DNA of 64,000 bases, from assembly GCF_002563655.1 (NCBI RefSeq), contig NZ_PDIY01000001.1:1212001-1276000 (forward strand). The letters are read 5' to 3'. The position numbers and the translations under genes are program-made. The notes beneath the pieces are model-generated. The model saw only the letters and a list, made by a program, of their open reading frames with translations. It searched no databases and was not told where the DNA came from. Each line of letters opens with the position of its first letter. Position 1 is the stretch's first letter. The stretch is from Bacillus sp. es.034. GTDB lineage: Bacteria > Bacillota > Bacilli > Bacillales > Bacillaceae_B. Of this stretch, positions 42,217 to 50,718 are shown piece after piece.

Positions 42217-43262
42217 TATTTGAATACCCATTCTCGTTGAATGACAAAACTAATAAGGAATAAAAGGGAATCTACTATAATCTTGATAAATACCTCTCCT
42301 GAACTGACCGCTGAATAGATATACTGTACAGCCAGAGCTGAGATCCCCATCTGCACAATACTGAGGGCATAGTATTTGATCATCGTATGGGATGAGTTTG
42401 ATTGAAATACTACATTTCTATTAATCATAAAATTGATGAATGAAGATAGAACTCTTGCCAGAACCGTTGAAACAATGATGAAGGATTCTGGTAGTGTATC
42501 CTTTAGCATCAACGTGAAAAACGTAAATAATAGGATATCCACCCCAAATGATGCAAAGGAAGACACGATGAACTTTAAGAAAACGGAATAGATTTTGATA
42601 GAATCCTTGATTGGATTAAAATGAGACGACTTATTCTCTTCTATATAGATCGTTTTAATCTTCACTTCTTCAATCTTAATATTCTTCTTCTTACATTCTA
42701 GTAACATGTTCATCTCGTATTCGTAGCGGTCACCTTTTACCTCTAGAAGATCATCCACATACACTGCCGGTATTCCTCTCAAACCCGTTTGTGTATCGGA
42801 AACGTTAATTCCACTGGCGAACTTGACCACGACTTTCGTAAGGTTATTTCCAAAACGGCTCCTCAAAGGAATATTTTCTTCTGAGAAATTTCTGGATCCC
42901 AATACTAAGCTATTAGGATGGTCTTCTAATTTAGCAGCGACCTTCTTCATATCTTCTACTGTATGCTGACCATCAGAGTCAATGGTAATAAGCCCAAGTG
43001 AATCATGATAATGATCTTTAAAATATGCAAAGGCCGTTTTTAAAGCCTGACCTTTCCCTTGATTGACACTATGATATAAGACCACACATTCATCAATGCC
43101 CTCCAACTCTCTAAAAATGCCGGCACATTCTTCTTTACTACCATCATTTACAACAATAACTCGTGAAAAATGTGCTGCCATAATGTCATCAACCAACATT
43201 TTCAATTTCTCATCAGGGTTATAAGCGGGAATGACGATGACCATATCAACAATGGATTTCAT
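42216..43262 (-). CDS. Glycosyltransferase family 2 fused to a GtrA domain
   Basis: About 348 residues; GGGAGGAAACAAA before the ATG at 43262 sets the start. The N-terminal GT-A domain has VIPAYNPDEKL, VVNDGS, the metal-binding DSDGQH, and SRNF. From about residue 225 four membrane helices of a GtrA domain follow (FIVSSFASFGVDILLFTFF, INFMINRNVVF, ending REWVFK). GT2 and GtrA normally are separate proteins that transfer a sugar to undecaprenyl phosphate and flip it. The fusion puts both steps in one chain. It would act in cell-wall or teichoic acid glycosylation. Confidence 0.85.
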   Translation of the reverse strand: MKSIVDMVIVIPAYNPDEKLKMLVDDIMAAHFSRVIVVNDGSKEECAGIFRELEGIDECVVLYHSVNQGKGQALKTAFAYFKDHYHDSLGLITIDSDGQHTVEDMKKVAAKLEDHPNSLVLGSRNFSEENIPLRSRFGNNLTKVVVKFASGINVSDTQTGLRGIPAVYVDDLLEVKGDRYEYEMNMLLECKKKNIKIEEVKIKTIYIEENKSSHFNPIKDSIKIYSVFLKFIVSSFASFGVDILLFTFFTLMLKDTLPESFIIVSTVLARVLSSFINFMINRNVVFQSNSSHTMIKYYALSIVQMGISALAVQYIYSAVSSGEVFIKIIVDSLLFLISFVIQREWVFK

Positions 43263-43321
43263 TTTGTTTCCTCCCAGAAAATTCAATCTATCCCACTATA
43301 TCTAACCCTATAAAAAAACAC

Positions 43322-43361
43322 AAGAAGCAGGGGGAAGCAGGGGGACGGTTCTGTTGCTTCT
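43322..43361. repeat. GGGGACGGTTCT repeat, left arm beside a solo IS end
   Basis: GAAGCAGGGGGAAGCAGGGG then GACGGTTCTGTTGCTTC. The matching right arm is at 43649-43684, on the other side of the IS-end remnant. Confidence 0.75.
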
Positions 43362-43387
43362 ATATCTTCTTCCGTGGTGTGTCTACG

Positions 43388-43628
43388 CAAATAGCCTCCT
43401 AGAATTCTACTCTATGGAGGTGGTGTATTTTTGGGAATAAGAATAATGGTATACAAATATGAGGAATTCGATGATATAACAGGCACATTAAAAAGTACGT
43501 TCTTTCTACGGATTGTTTGGTTTGGCGATTAAACAATACCACAAAAGAACATACTTTTTTTTGCTTTTTTTTTAGGTGGAAGGAATCTTTTAAGCCATCG
43601 TGTTAGCGAGTTCGTTGTTCTCTTGCAT
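43388..43628. mobile_element. Solo end of the IS91/recombinase element (remnant)
   Basis: About 240 bases closely match 59314-59578, the region upstream of the recombinase gene. Shared parts are AATAGCCTCCTAGAA (the recombinase ribosome binding site, reversed), TACTCTATGGAGGTGG, GAGGAATTCGATGATATAA, the long hairpin at 43490-43560, GGAAGGAATCTTTTAAGCCA, and TCGTT then TTCTCTTGC. The recombinase GTG has become GTA and no coding part remains. Reads as a terIS-side relic. Confidence 0.7.
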
Positions 43629-43648
43629 CTTTTGTATCTTAGGGGGAA

Positions 43649-43684
43649 GCCGAGGAACCGTCCCCCTGCTTCTTCCCCTGCTTC
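43649..43684. repeat. GGGGACGGTTCT repeat, right arm beside a solo IS end
   Basis: GAAGCCGAGGAACCGTCCCC then CTGCTTCTTCCCCTGCTTC, ending at the stop codon of the SDR gene at 43685. Confidence 0.75.
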
Positions 43685-44431
43685 TTATTTAAACGAGGCA
43701 TACCCCTCATCCGCCATTACAACGCTGCCGTTGATGGCATCTGCTTCTTCCAATGAGAGAAGATAAACTGCATTGGCCAGTTGCTCTGGCTGGGTGAGTT
43801 TATTCCCCATGACTTTTGCTTTCATGGAATCGATGATGCCGTGGTCTTTATAGCCTTGGATGATCGAAGTGTCTACTACTCCGGGTGCGATGCCGACGAC
43901 ACGGATGCCGTATGGAGCCAGTTCCAGCGCCGCTGATTTGGTCATCATGTTGACGGCTCCTTTTGTGGCGTGGTAGGCGAAAGTGTTTGGTGATGCGAGG
44001 ACCCCGAACACGGAGGTGGTGTTGATGATGACGCCTTTGATGTTCAGTTCTTTCATCTTCTTAGCCGCTGCTATGATGCCGTATGCGACCCCGTGCTGGT
44101 TGATATTGATAATCCTGTGGTAAGCATCCATGTCCATATCGAGTACAGGTGTGGGTGACCCGATTCCGGCATTATTGAACATGATATCGATTCTTCCGTA
44201 TTCTTCGACGGTTTTTTCTACTAAACTGGTTACGTCTTCATGGTTGGACACGTCTGTTTTGATGAAGATGGCTTCGCTGCCCGCGGAACGAATCATTTCG
44301 ACCGCTTCATTCCCCAATTCTTCATTAAAATCTGCAACGACAACCCGGTCGCCTTTTTTGGCAAACTTCAGAGAAGTTTCCCTTCCAATCCCGCTTGCTC
44401 CGCCTGTAATGACCGCTACTTTTTTCGTCAT
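43685..44431 (-). CDS. Classical short-chain dehydrogenase
   Basis: 248 residues. TGGASGIGRETSLKFAKKG binds NAD(P), NNAGIG follows, catalytic Ser is in INTTSVFGVLASP and Tyr-x3-Lys in YHATKGAVNM. The Asp in VVADFN favours NAD. The ending NGSVVMADEGYASFK is that of the glucose/3-oxoacyl-type dehydrogenases. It is divergent from a LysR regulator with 111 bases between, a usual regulator-target pair. GAGGAAATACAT precedes the ATG. Confidence 0.83.
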   Translation of the reverse strand: MTKKVAVITGGASGIGRETSLKFAKKGDRVVVADFNEELGNEAVEMIRSAGSEAIFIKTDVSNHEDVTSLVEKTVEEYGRIDIMFNNAGIGSPTPVLDMDMDAYHRIININQHGVAYGIIAAAKKMKELNIKGVIINTTSVFGVLASPNTFAYHATKGAVNMMTKSAALELAPYGIRVVGIAPGVVDTSIIQGYKDHGIIDSMKAKVMGNKLTQPEQLANAVYLLSLEEADAINGSVVMADEGYASFK

Positions 44432-44542
44432 ATGTATTTCCTCCTTGTTTTTACATCTGAATTTATTTTAACATTCACATAAATTTATTATAATTTAATA
44501 AAACTAACATTTAGTTAAGCATTACTTAAGGAGGGACGGACC

Positions 44543-45436
44543 TTGAATATTGAACAGTTAGAGCATGTGGCAGAGGTTGCGAGGGCAGGGGCACTTACGA
44601 AGGCGGCGGAGCATTTGCATGTGAGCGCGTCAGCCGTGAGTCAGTCCATCAGCAAGCTGGAGCAGGAGCTCGGAGTACAGATCTTTATCCGCAATCGAAA
44701 GGGGACGTCGTTGACGGCTGATGGGAAGATGATAATGAAGAAAGTGGACAATGTCCTGGCTGCCATTGGGGAACTGAAGGAAGAAGCGAACCGGTGCACG
44801 GATACACTAGGCGGGGAATTGAAGATCGGCATCATCCCCGGTCCCATCAACCTTCTGATCGATGTGGTCTCGGAGTATAGAACCGATTACCCGAACGTCA
44901 AAGTGGAGATTCATGAAATGGGGCCGGTAAAGATTGTCGAAGGAGTCGAGAACAACGAGCTGGATATTGGCCTGATTTTAACCTCTGAAACGTTCCATGT
45001 TCAACATCATGAACTCGTGGCGGAAGAGCTTATGGAAGGGAAAATGGTCGCGGGTGTTCATGAGCATTCTCCGTTGGCGTCATTTGACCAAATCAACCCG
45101 CGACAGCTCATCGGTGAAACACTCGTCCTGTACAACGATGACTACATTAAACAATTCGCGATGGATACTTTATCACCCCACGGCCCCATTGATATTCTTT
45201 TTACGACCAATAATATCGAGGCCATTAAGAGGGCGGTCCAAAGCGGGGTGGCTGTGACGCTTGGAATGGATTATTCATTCCGGACACGTGCCCCCTATCC
45301 CAGTCAACCCATCATTCCAATTGAAATCGAAGGAACCGGGAAAGAGCCGCTCCAGCTTGCCTTGATCAGGAGAAAGGATAGTGTTCCTTCGCGGAGGGTG
45401 AGGGAGTTTATGAAGAGGGTTCGGAGGGAGTTTTAG
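44543..45436 (+). CDS. LysR-family transcription regulator
   Basis: 297 residues, AAGGAGGGACGGACC before the TTG/ATG-like start (TTG at 44543). The winged helix shows AGALTKAAEHLHVSASAVSQ, SISKLEQELGVQIFIRN and GTSLTADG. The effector domain has LKIGIIPGPINLL and the GVAVTLGMDYSF segment near the C-terminus. It lies divergent from the SDR gene and most likely controls it. The effector cannot be deduced. Confidence 0.87.
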   Translation: MNIEQLEHVAEVARAGALTKAAEHLHVSASAVSQSISKLEQELGVQIFIRNRKGTSLTADGKMIMKKVDNVLAAIGELKEEANRCTDTLGGELKIGIIPGPINLLIDVVSEYRTDYPNVKVEIHEMGPVKIVEGVENNELDIGLILTSETFHVQHHELVAEELMEGKMVAGVHEHSPLASFDQINPRQLIGETLVLYNDDYIKQFAMDTLSPHGPIDILFTTNNIEAIKRAVQSGVAVTLGMDYSFRTRAPYPSQPIIPIEIEGTGKEPLQLALIRRKDSVPSRRVREFMKRVRREF

Positions 45437-45611
45437 AGAAGCAGGGGGATAGATATTTAGAATGGGGGCACTACTTCAGTCATTTGCAATATCGTTTTGA
45501 TGATCAGTTATATTGATTGTTATAAGCTGGTCAATAAAAAGCTCCAGATATAGGCATCTGGATTTAAGTGCGGCCGCCCTTAGATCACGATAAGCACCAG
45601 AGCCGAACCAT
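45437..45611. other. Intergenic region after the LysR gene
   Basis: A truncated repeat arm (GAGAAGCAGGGGGATAG, 45436-45452) is followed by AT-rich sequence. It includes GCTCCAGATATAGGCATCTGG and a NotI-type GCGGCCGC. No gene seen. Confidence 0.5.
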
Positions 45612-45679
45612 AGTCGGAAAAATTCCGCTTAATTCTTTATTACTAAGTCGGAAAAATTCCGCTTAATTCTTTATTACTA
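45612..45679. repeat. 34-bp perfect tandem duplication containing CGGAAAAATTCCG
   Basis: Two identical 34-base units, 45612-45645 and 45646-45679, each beginning AGTCGGAAAAATTCCGCTTA and ending TTATTACTA. The inner CGGAAAAATTCCG is palindromic. Confidence 0.9.
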
Positions 45680-45694
45680 GTAAAAAAGGGTGAA

Positions 45695-45835
45695 ATAGCC
45701 GGAAGAATTCCGCCTATTGTCTAAAAAAATACAATTAGGGTTGATGTTTTCTGTTTATAGGCGGAAAACCTCCGCTTATTTACCCCAAAACAAGTTTCAT
45801 TCAGAATGTAACCGTAAAATCTCCGCTTATTTTAC
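45695..45835. repeat. Three diverged GCGGAAAAxxTCCGCTTATT repeats
   Basis: CCGGAAGAATTCCGCCTATT (about 45698), AGGCGGAAAACCTCCGCTTA (about 45759) and CCGTAAAATCTCCGCTTATT (about 45811) are spaced 50-60 bases apart and continue the series begun by the tandem 34-mers. Confidence 0.75.
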
Positions 45836-45957
45836 GTCTGCGGGTTCTAATATTAATATATTAATACACAAAATGACAATTATGGGTAATGTTGATTCAG
45901 AAGACATAGTATAATAGAGTTGTTGTAAAAAAAATCCATGTTATTAGGAGGCCAATT

Positions 45958-47613
45958 TTGAAGAAAGTATTGAGTATTTTTTGTATGATGACTATGTTGG
46001 TTTTAATAATGAACAACCGGGCACCGGTAGAAGCGTCTGGTTCCCAAGGGAACACAATGGAAGATGCTGTTCCAATTCTTCTTGATCAGGAAAATGAAGG
46101 AACGTTGGAAACGACGGTGGATGTAGACTATTATCGATTCAATCTGGATAAAGCGGGAAATACGGTGATTCGATTTAATCGGGCAGAGGGAGCTACGTGG
46201 AATGTGGAAATCACGGATAAGGACGGGCATCCTTATACACATTTTTTCACAAGAAACCATTCTGGGGTCACTGGGTATGAAGAGGTAAGTATCGGGCTGC
46301 CTGCTGGTGAACATTTTATTAAAGTGAGTACCGAGGAATACCAATCCAAAGGAGTCCCTTATACGTTCATTGTTCAGCAAACAGCGAACGACTTCTATGA
46401 AAAAGAGTTTAACGACAAGGCTGAAGCTGCTTCTGCCATGCAAATCAATAGAGCTTACAAAGGACAGATACAAGCCCATGATGATATTGACTATTTCACT
46501 TTCACGTTAAATCGTGCCAATAATGTTGCCTTAAGCATAGACAGGTACGCTCAAGGTTCATGGAACATTAAACTCGTCGATGAAAATGGAAAAGAGTATG
46601 TAGACCTCGATACGGATTACAATTTTGCGGAATATGGTCCTGATGAAGAGAGACTGGACCTTCCTGCGGGAACATATTATGTGCGGATTGAGAATAATTG
46701 GGGTACGCCAGGGATGAACTATGCGTTCAAAGTCCAGGAGTTAACGGATCGGATTCAAGGTGCCAAACGTTTCGATACAGCCGTCGGAATTTCTCAGCAT
46801 GGTTGGAAAACATCTGATACCGTTGTGCTCGTTTCAGGGAATGACTTCCCGGATGCCCTGGCAGGGGGGCCTTTGGCTTATTATCACAACGCACCGGTCC
46901 TCTTGACGGATCAGAAACAACTTCCCATTGCAACGTGGAAGGAAGTGCAGCGTCTTAAAGCGAAGAAGGTCATCATCTTAGGTGGTGAAGGAGCTGTTTC
47001 AAGTCATGTTACAGATGAATTGAAATACTTGGGGATTTCTGTGAAAAGAATAGGCGGAAAAGATCGTTACGAGACAGCTGCATTTATCGCGAAAGAAATA
47101 CCATCGACGAAAGCCGTCGTTGCAAACGGGAAAAAATTCCCTGATGCCCTGTCTGTGGCACCATATGCCTCCAAAAATAGTATTCCTATTCTATTAACCG
47201 ATGAATCGTTCCTACCGGATGTGACGAAAAAAGCATTGGCAAGTAAAGCATCGTCCATAGTAGTAGGTGGAGCGGGAGCAGTCAGTGAGCTCGTAGAAAG
47301 TCAATTGCCAAATCCGGTTCGTTACGGAGGAAAAGACCGGTATGAAACAGCCAAGTTGATCATCAACCATTTACCCGTTGGGAAGAACGCAGCGTATGTA
47401 GCGACAGGAAAGAATTTTCCTGATGCTCTTGCAGGTGCTGCACTGGCAGCTAAACATAATGTGCCAATATTATTGGTAAGCGACCAGTCTATCCCGACCC
47501 CTACCCAATCCCTTCTGAGAGATTATTCTCGTTTCATCTTATGGGGTGGACCTGGGGCCGTAGCGGATAAAGTGGTGGACGCATTGGATAATAGTTTAGT
47601 TCAGATTCAATAA
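45958..47613 (+). CDS. Secreted protein with two pre-peptidase-like domains and three CWB2 repeats
   Basis: 551 residues from a TTG with AGGAGG seven bases upstream. Signal peptide (VLSIFCMMTMLVLIMNN, cleavage near VEA-S). Two beta-sandwich domains similar to bacterial pre-peptidase C-terminal domains follow (DVDYYRFNLDKAGNTVIRF and DIDYFTFTLNRANNVALSI). Three cell-wall-binding type 2 repeats occupy residues 270-551 (GAKRFDTAVGISQ, GKDRYETAAFIAK, GKDRYETAKLIIN, each with FPDALA/S). CWB2 repeats bind secondary wall polymers. The protein is probably attached to the cell surface. No catalytic domain is seen. Confidence 0.85.
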   Translation: MKKVLSIFCMMTMLVLIMNNRAPVEASGSQGNTMEDAVPILLDQENEGTLETTVDVDYYRFNLDKAGNTVIRFNRAEGATWNVEITDKDGHPYTHFFTRNHSGVTGYEEVSIGLPAGEHFIKVSTEEYQSKGVPYTFIVQQTANDFYEKEFNDKAEAASAMQINRAYKGQIQAHDDIDYFTFTLNRANNVALSIDRYAQGSWNIKLVDENGKEYVDLDTDYNFAEYGPDEERLDLPAGTYYVRIENNWGTPGMNYAFKVQELTDRIQGAKRFDTAVGISQHGWKTSDTVVLVSGNDFPDALAGGPLAYYHNAPVLLTDQKQLPIATWKEVQRLKAKKVIILGGEGAVSSHVTDELKYLGISVKRIGGKDRYETAAFIAKEIPSTKAVVANGKKFPDALSVAPYASKNSIPILLTDESFLPDVTKKALASKASSIVVGGAGAVSELVESQLPNPVRYGGKDRYETAKLIINHLPVGKNAAYVATGKNFPDALAGAALAAKHNVPILLVSDQSIPTPTQSLLRDYSRFILWGGPGAVADKVVDALDNSLVQIQ

Positions 47614-47627
47614 GTGATACTGGAGAG

Positions 47628-47657
47628 AGCCGAGGGGACAGATCCCTCGGCTTTTTC
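47628..47657 (+). terminator. Rho-independent terminator
   Basis: AGCCGAGGG (47628-47636), loop, CCCTCGGCT (47644-47652), then TTTTTC. It belongs to the gggaca-type repeat family in composition. Confidence 0.8.
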
Positions 47658-48034
47658 TGTGTAAACGACCTTCTCATTTTAACAGTATAACCCAACGTGT
47701 CTCCTCCTGAATAAAGGGTTTGTTTGATGTATGCAGGGGGACAGATCCCTTGGCACTTTCCAGTAAGCTTGGGGTAATCATTTTCAAAAAGGGATGGATT
47801 ATTAAAAATAGTGATGACGATATACCCATGAATCTGACGGGATGAGTGTGGATTGACGCTATCAACGATTCCAAAAAAATTCACAGTGAAACGATAAATC
47901 AAAAGCCAGGATCCATGGCAAATATAGACGTATTGAAAGACTTTTGGAAGCGTGGGGACCGATCGACCTGCGCTTCCTTTTCCATTACAGGTGCTAGTGG
48001 ATTAGGGACATATACCCCAACTTACTTGTCCCGC
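47658..48034. other. Intergenic region with repeat relics
   Basis: Contains GCAGGGGGACAGATCCCTTG (about 47733-47752) and a degraded GAAGCGTGGGGACCGATCGA arm (about 47948-47967). No supportable coding sequence. Confidence 0.5.
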
Positions 48035-48163
48035 TTACTCCTCATCATCCAAAATCTTCTTTTTCCATTCCTTTATATTCTTATCGCGTTCCGCCATTTC
48101 TTTTTCGAAAGCAGCATCCTTTTTCCTAACCTCTTCTGATAGACTTTCCTTTTCTTTTCCCAT
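48035..48163 (-). CDS. Small charged helical protein (42 aa)
   Basis: AAAGGAGGAGCACCC precedes the ATG, one of the strongest ribosome binding sites in the window. The 42 residues are almost all Glu, Lys, Arg and Asp with a heptad-like pattern (MGKEKESLSEEVRKKDAAF at the start, KKKILDDEE at the end), so a solvent-exposed coiled coil is likely. It stands alone between two intergenic regions. No family recognised. Confidence 0.55.
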   Translation of the reverse strand: MGKEKESLSEEVRKKDAAFEKEMAERDKNIKEWKKKILDDEE

Positions 48164-48406
48164 GGGTGCTCCTCCTTTGATTGTCATTTTAGATTATACG
48201 TCATTAAAGTCATCTTTTATGACTAGAGAAGCCAACGGACCCGGCAACGGTTTTAAACAATCGTTTGATTAATCGTGGGGATTGTTGCTATTAAGCTTAT
48301 GAAGTATGTAAACAGTTGTTTAATTATAGTTAGGGCTAGCAGATCCCTCGGTCCGGACTTGAATCAAATTTGCGATGAGAGCCGGGGGACCTGTCCCTCT
48401 GGCCCC
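48164..48406. other. Intergenic region
   Basis: AT-rich, with a degenerate GGGGGACCTGTCCC palindrome at about 48383-48396 next to the stop of the DUF4396 gene. No gene seen. Confidence 0.5.
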
Positions 48407-49063
48407 TCACATCGCTTCCTTCAATCCCTTCTTAATCAACCACTGGTTCGCCGGATAACTCGTCAGAAATCCTAATATCATCGCAATCTGCATCATGAAC
48501 CAATACGTGGGTTCTGTCGGCTTCGGCGGCTCAGTGAATAGCAGATAATGGACGATGGCCATCCATCCGAACATTCCCACTTCAAAGGCGATCAGGGAAA
48601 GTGAGTCGGCTTTGATTGCCTGTTTGAAGGCGTTGAGCTTTCCATCCTCCTTGTTCATAGGGTAAATGGAGTAGAATTGAAAGATGACGCCGAATAAGTA
48701 GGCAAGTATAAATTCCACAGTATAATGAGCAAATAAGGTAGAACCGGCAATCATGAGTCCGGTCATGGCAACGATTGGAACACCGACCGCGTCACCGAAG
48801 GAACAACCTGCCGAGCAGTGGCTGGTGGAGACGAACACTTTCGCCCCATGGCCGCGATTGTCTTCCTTCTCTAGATTCTTCGCTTTCACCCGACCCCACT
48901 TAAAGTACGTCCACAGAGCAATCGGTCCGAAAAACCATCCGTTGATCGGCCAGACCACATTCATGATTTTCATCTTCTGAGGATGCTTGAATACGTCCAC
49001 TAATATAATGATGGAAGACAGCAGTCCTATCCCCAGAAAAATCCACGAAATCGTTGTTAGCAC
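48407..49063 (-). CDS. DUF4396 membrane protein
   Basis: 218 residues with six membrane helices. The conserved mid-protein SHCSAGCSFGD motif (His, two Cys, Asp) and NGWFFGPIALWTYFKWG define DUF4396. The Cys/His motif suggests a metal or thiol function. The role is unknown; homologues often sit next to copper or redox genes, which is not the case here. AAGGATGATTCTGTG lies before the start. Confidence 0.8.
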   Translation of the reverse strand: MLTTISWIFLGIGLLSSIIILVDVFKHPQKMKIMNVVWPINGWFFGPIALWTYFKWGRVKAKNLEKEDNRGHGAKVFVSTSHCSAGCSFGDAVGVPIVAMTGLMIAGSTLFAHYTVEFILAYLFGVIFQFYSIYPMNKEDGKLNAFKQAIKADSLSLIAFEVGMFGWMAIVHYLLFTEPPKPTEPTYWFMMQIAMILGFLTSYPANQWLIKKGLKEAM

Positions 49064-49133
49064 AGAATCATCCTTTCTTAGTTATATAGTCTACAAGACA
49101 ATATACCCGTTGAGGGATGTGTATAATCTTTTT

Positions 49134-49204
49134 GGGAGCAAGGGGATGGTTCTCGTGCTTTTTTTAGCGATTTGGAGGAAGGAGAAGGTCCGTCCCCATG
49201 CTTC
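49134..49204. repeat. GGGGACGGTTCT palindromic repeat, copy 6 (diverged)
   Basis: GGAGCAAGGGGATGGTTCTC and GGAGAAGGTCCGTCCCCATG around a T-rich loop, ending at the stop codon of the SRPBCC gene. Confidence 0.75.
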
Positions 49205-49652
49205 ATTTCTCAGCAATCTTTTTTAGCTCTATCGCACGACTGACAATGAAATTTCTCATATATTTCTCTAAGAATACATTATCAGCAATGACTCCCAGCA
49301 CGCCGAGGGGAGATTGATAAGTAAAGGTATCTTTCATGATTGTCCCTGTGCGACTTTCAATAAATTCGTGTACATGTGTGAATGAGTGAAATGCTCCCTT
49401 TACCATGACATCCGTAAACTGATAGGGTTTTTTCATCTCTATGATCTTGGCTGTTAAGGTTTGTTTGATTCCTAGATGGATAGCTTCCCACGTAACGGAA
49501 TCGCCTTCTTCCATCACTCCCTTTGTCACACCGTCAATCGCTCTTTCCTTTGTTTTCCTTGTCGTTTCGGTATGTACATCTACATTTCTTGCTAAGTCAA
49601 AGCAAACGTGGATGGGTGCATTGATAAAAATTTCATGTCGTATTACGGGCAT
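49203..49652 (-). CDS. SRPBCC-fold protein (polyketide cyclase/CoxG-like)
   Basis: 149 residues. The helix-grip fold is recognisable from the N-terminal strand RHEIFINAPIHVCFDLARNV, DSVTWEAIHLG, and the C-terminal amphipathic helix EKYMRNFIVSRAIELKKIA. The family binds hydrophobic ligands in a large cavity. A ligand or enzymatic role cannot be read from the sequence. TTGAAAGGTTGATGATGT precedes the ATG. Confidence 0.78.
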   Translation of the reverse strand: MPVIRHEIFINAPIHVCFDLARNVDVHTETTRKTKERAIDGVTKGVMEEGDSVTWEAIHLGIKQTLTAKIIEMKKPYQFTDVMVKGAFHSFTHVHEFIESRTGTIMKDTFTYQSPLGVLGVIADNVFLEKYMRNFIVSRAIELKKIAEK

Positions 49653-49692
49653 ACATCATCAACCTTTCAAAAGGATTAAGTAAGTCAAGATT

Positions 49693-49721
49693 GGAAGCAA
49701 GAGAACCGTCCCTATGCTTCC
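49693..49721. repeat. GGGGACGGTTCT repeat arm overlapping a gene end
   Basis: GGAAGCAAGAGAACCGTCCC then TATGCTTCC. On the minus strand it supplies the last codons and the TAG of the regulator gene at 49712. Confidence 0.8.
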
Positions 49722-50602
49722 TGCTGCTGCCTCAGCTTCTCCATCTTCTTCTCAACAAAGTCTATATGCACCTTTTCATCCCGCAGTTCAAACATATGAA
49801 AGGCCCGCTTCATATAGAAAAGGGCTTTTTCTATGTCATTCATCAGTTCATAGTTATAGCCGATTTGGTAGTGAAGCTCACCTATCCCCCATAGAAGCTC
49901 TTCATCAAAACACCATTTGATTGCTTTCAGGCAATAATCAGTGGATTCTTTCAATCTTTCGCAGCGGGTCAAGACCCTGGCCATACTACAAAACAATTTC
50001 GTTTTGATGACCTTTTCTTGTAGTTGTACCGTCGTTTCTATGGCGGTTTCCACTTGGTGATAATAATAAAGTGCTTTGTCATGGTGATGTAGGGAAGCGT
50101 GAAACGTGCCAATCGTTGAAAGGATTTGCATTTCTCTCTCGGACATAGCCTTCTTTGGGTGGGCGGTCAGATGATACGCTTTATGTAAAAGGGTGAAACC
50201 CGACTCGATTTCTTTCTTCTCTTCATATAGGTAAATCGCTTTGTGCCAGTAGAGTAACTGAAGCTTGTCGTTATCTTTATAGAAAAGGGGATTTTTTTCC
50301 TCGACTTTTACCAAATCGATCATCCCTTTATAATTCCATGTGTCTCTTAAGGTTTTCAATTGCCTCTCGACTTCCCGTATATAATCCAGCCTGGGGTTGG
50401 TCCCGATTTCAAAGAAATAATTGATGTCGACTCCAAGTTTAACCGCAATTTGATAAAGAGCCGTGGCACTTGGATAAATGTCCCCCTTTTCAATCCGGCT
50501 GATGAGCGCCTGGGTACAAATCCCCTCAGCCAGGTCTCCTTGCGTCAGCCCGACCACCTTCCTCATTTCTCTAATTTTGGTTCCGATTACTGAGTAGTCC
50601 AT
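49712..50602 (-). CDS. Helix-turn-helix regulator with TPR-like C-terminus (RNPP type)
   Basis: 296 residues. N-terminal XRE helix-turn-helix: GTKIREMRKVVGLTQGDLAE then ICTQALISRIEKGD. Residues 75-290 form helical pairs like tetratricopeptide repeats (KALYYYHQVETA, LHYQIGYNYELMNDIEKALF). This architecture is that of PlcR/NprR/Rgg-type peptide-sensing regulators. No candidate signal peptide gene is visible next to it. The last residues and the stop come from a palindromic repeat. AAGAAGGTGCTACC precedes the ATG. Confidence 0.83.
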   Translation of the reverse strand: MDYSVIGTKIREMRKVVGLTQGDLAEGICTQALISRIEKGDIYPSATALYQIAVKLGVDINYFFEIGTNPRLDYIREVERQLKTLRDTWNYKGMIDLVKVEEKNPLFYKDNDKLQLLYWHKAIYLYEEKKEIESGFTLLHKAYHLTAHPKKAMSEREMQILSTIGTFHASLHHHDKALYYYHQVETAIETTVQLQEKVIKTKLFCSMARVLTRCERLKESTDYCLKAIKWCFDEELLWGIGELHYQIGYNYELMNDIEKALFYMKRAFHMFELRDEKVHIDFVEKKMEKLRQQQEA

Positions 50603-50650
50603 GGTAGCACCTTCTTGAATCTTTTAACCTTAGTGTAACAGATTGCAGGG

Positions 50651-50718
50651 GGAGCACGGGGACGGTTCTCGTGCTTCCTTTTGTGTAAAGGAAGCATCAG
50701 AACCGTCCCCGTGCTCCT
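50651..50718. repeat. GGGGACGGTTCT palindromic repeat, copy 7
   Basis: GGAGCACGGGGACGGTTCTC and GGAAGCATCAGAACCGTCCC around a short loop, upstream of the regulator gene. Confidence 0.85.

Noticed and set aside
43449..43454. GTATAC at 43449 and 59390 as further operators of the GntR regulon
   Set aside because: Both lie in homologous IS-end sequence (GGTATACAAATATGAGG) and not at promoters of related genes.
45612..45835. The CGGAAAAATTCCG series as a CRISPR array
   Set aside because: The first two units are directly adjacent, later ones are diverged, and there are no unique spacers of constant length.
47658..48034. Frames at 47534-47902 and 47846-48139 as genes
   Set aside because: No ribosome binding sites, mixed composition, and overlap with repeat relics and the 42-residue gene.
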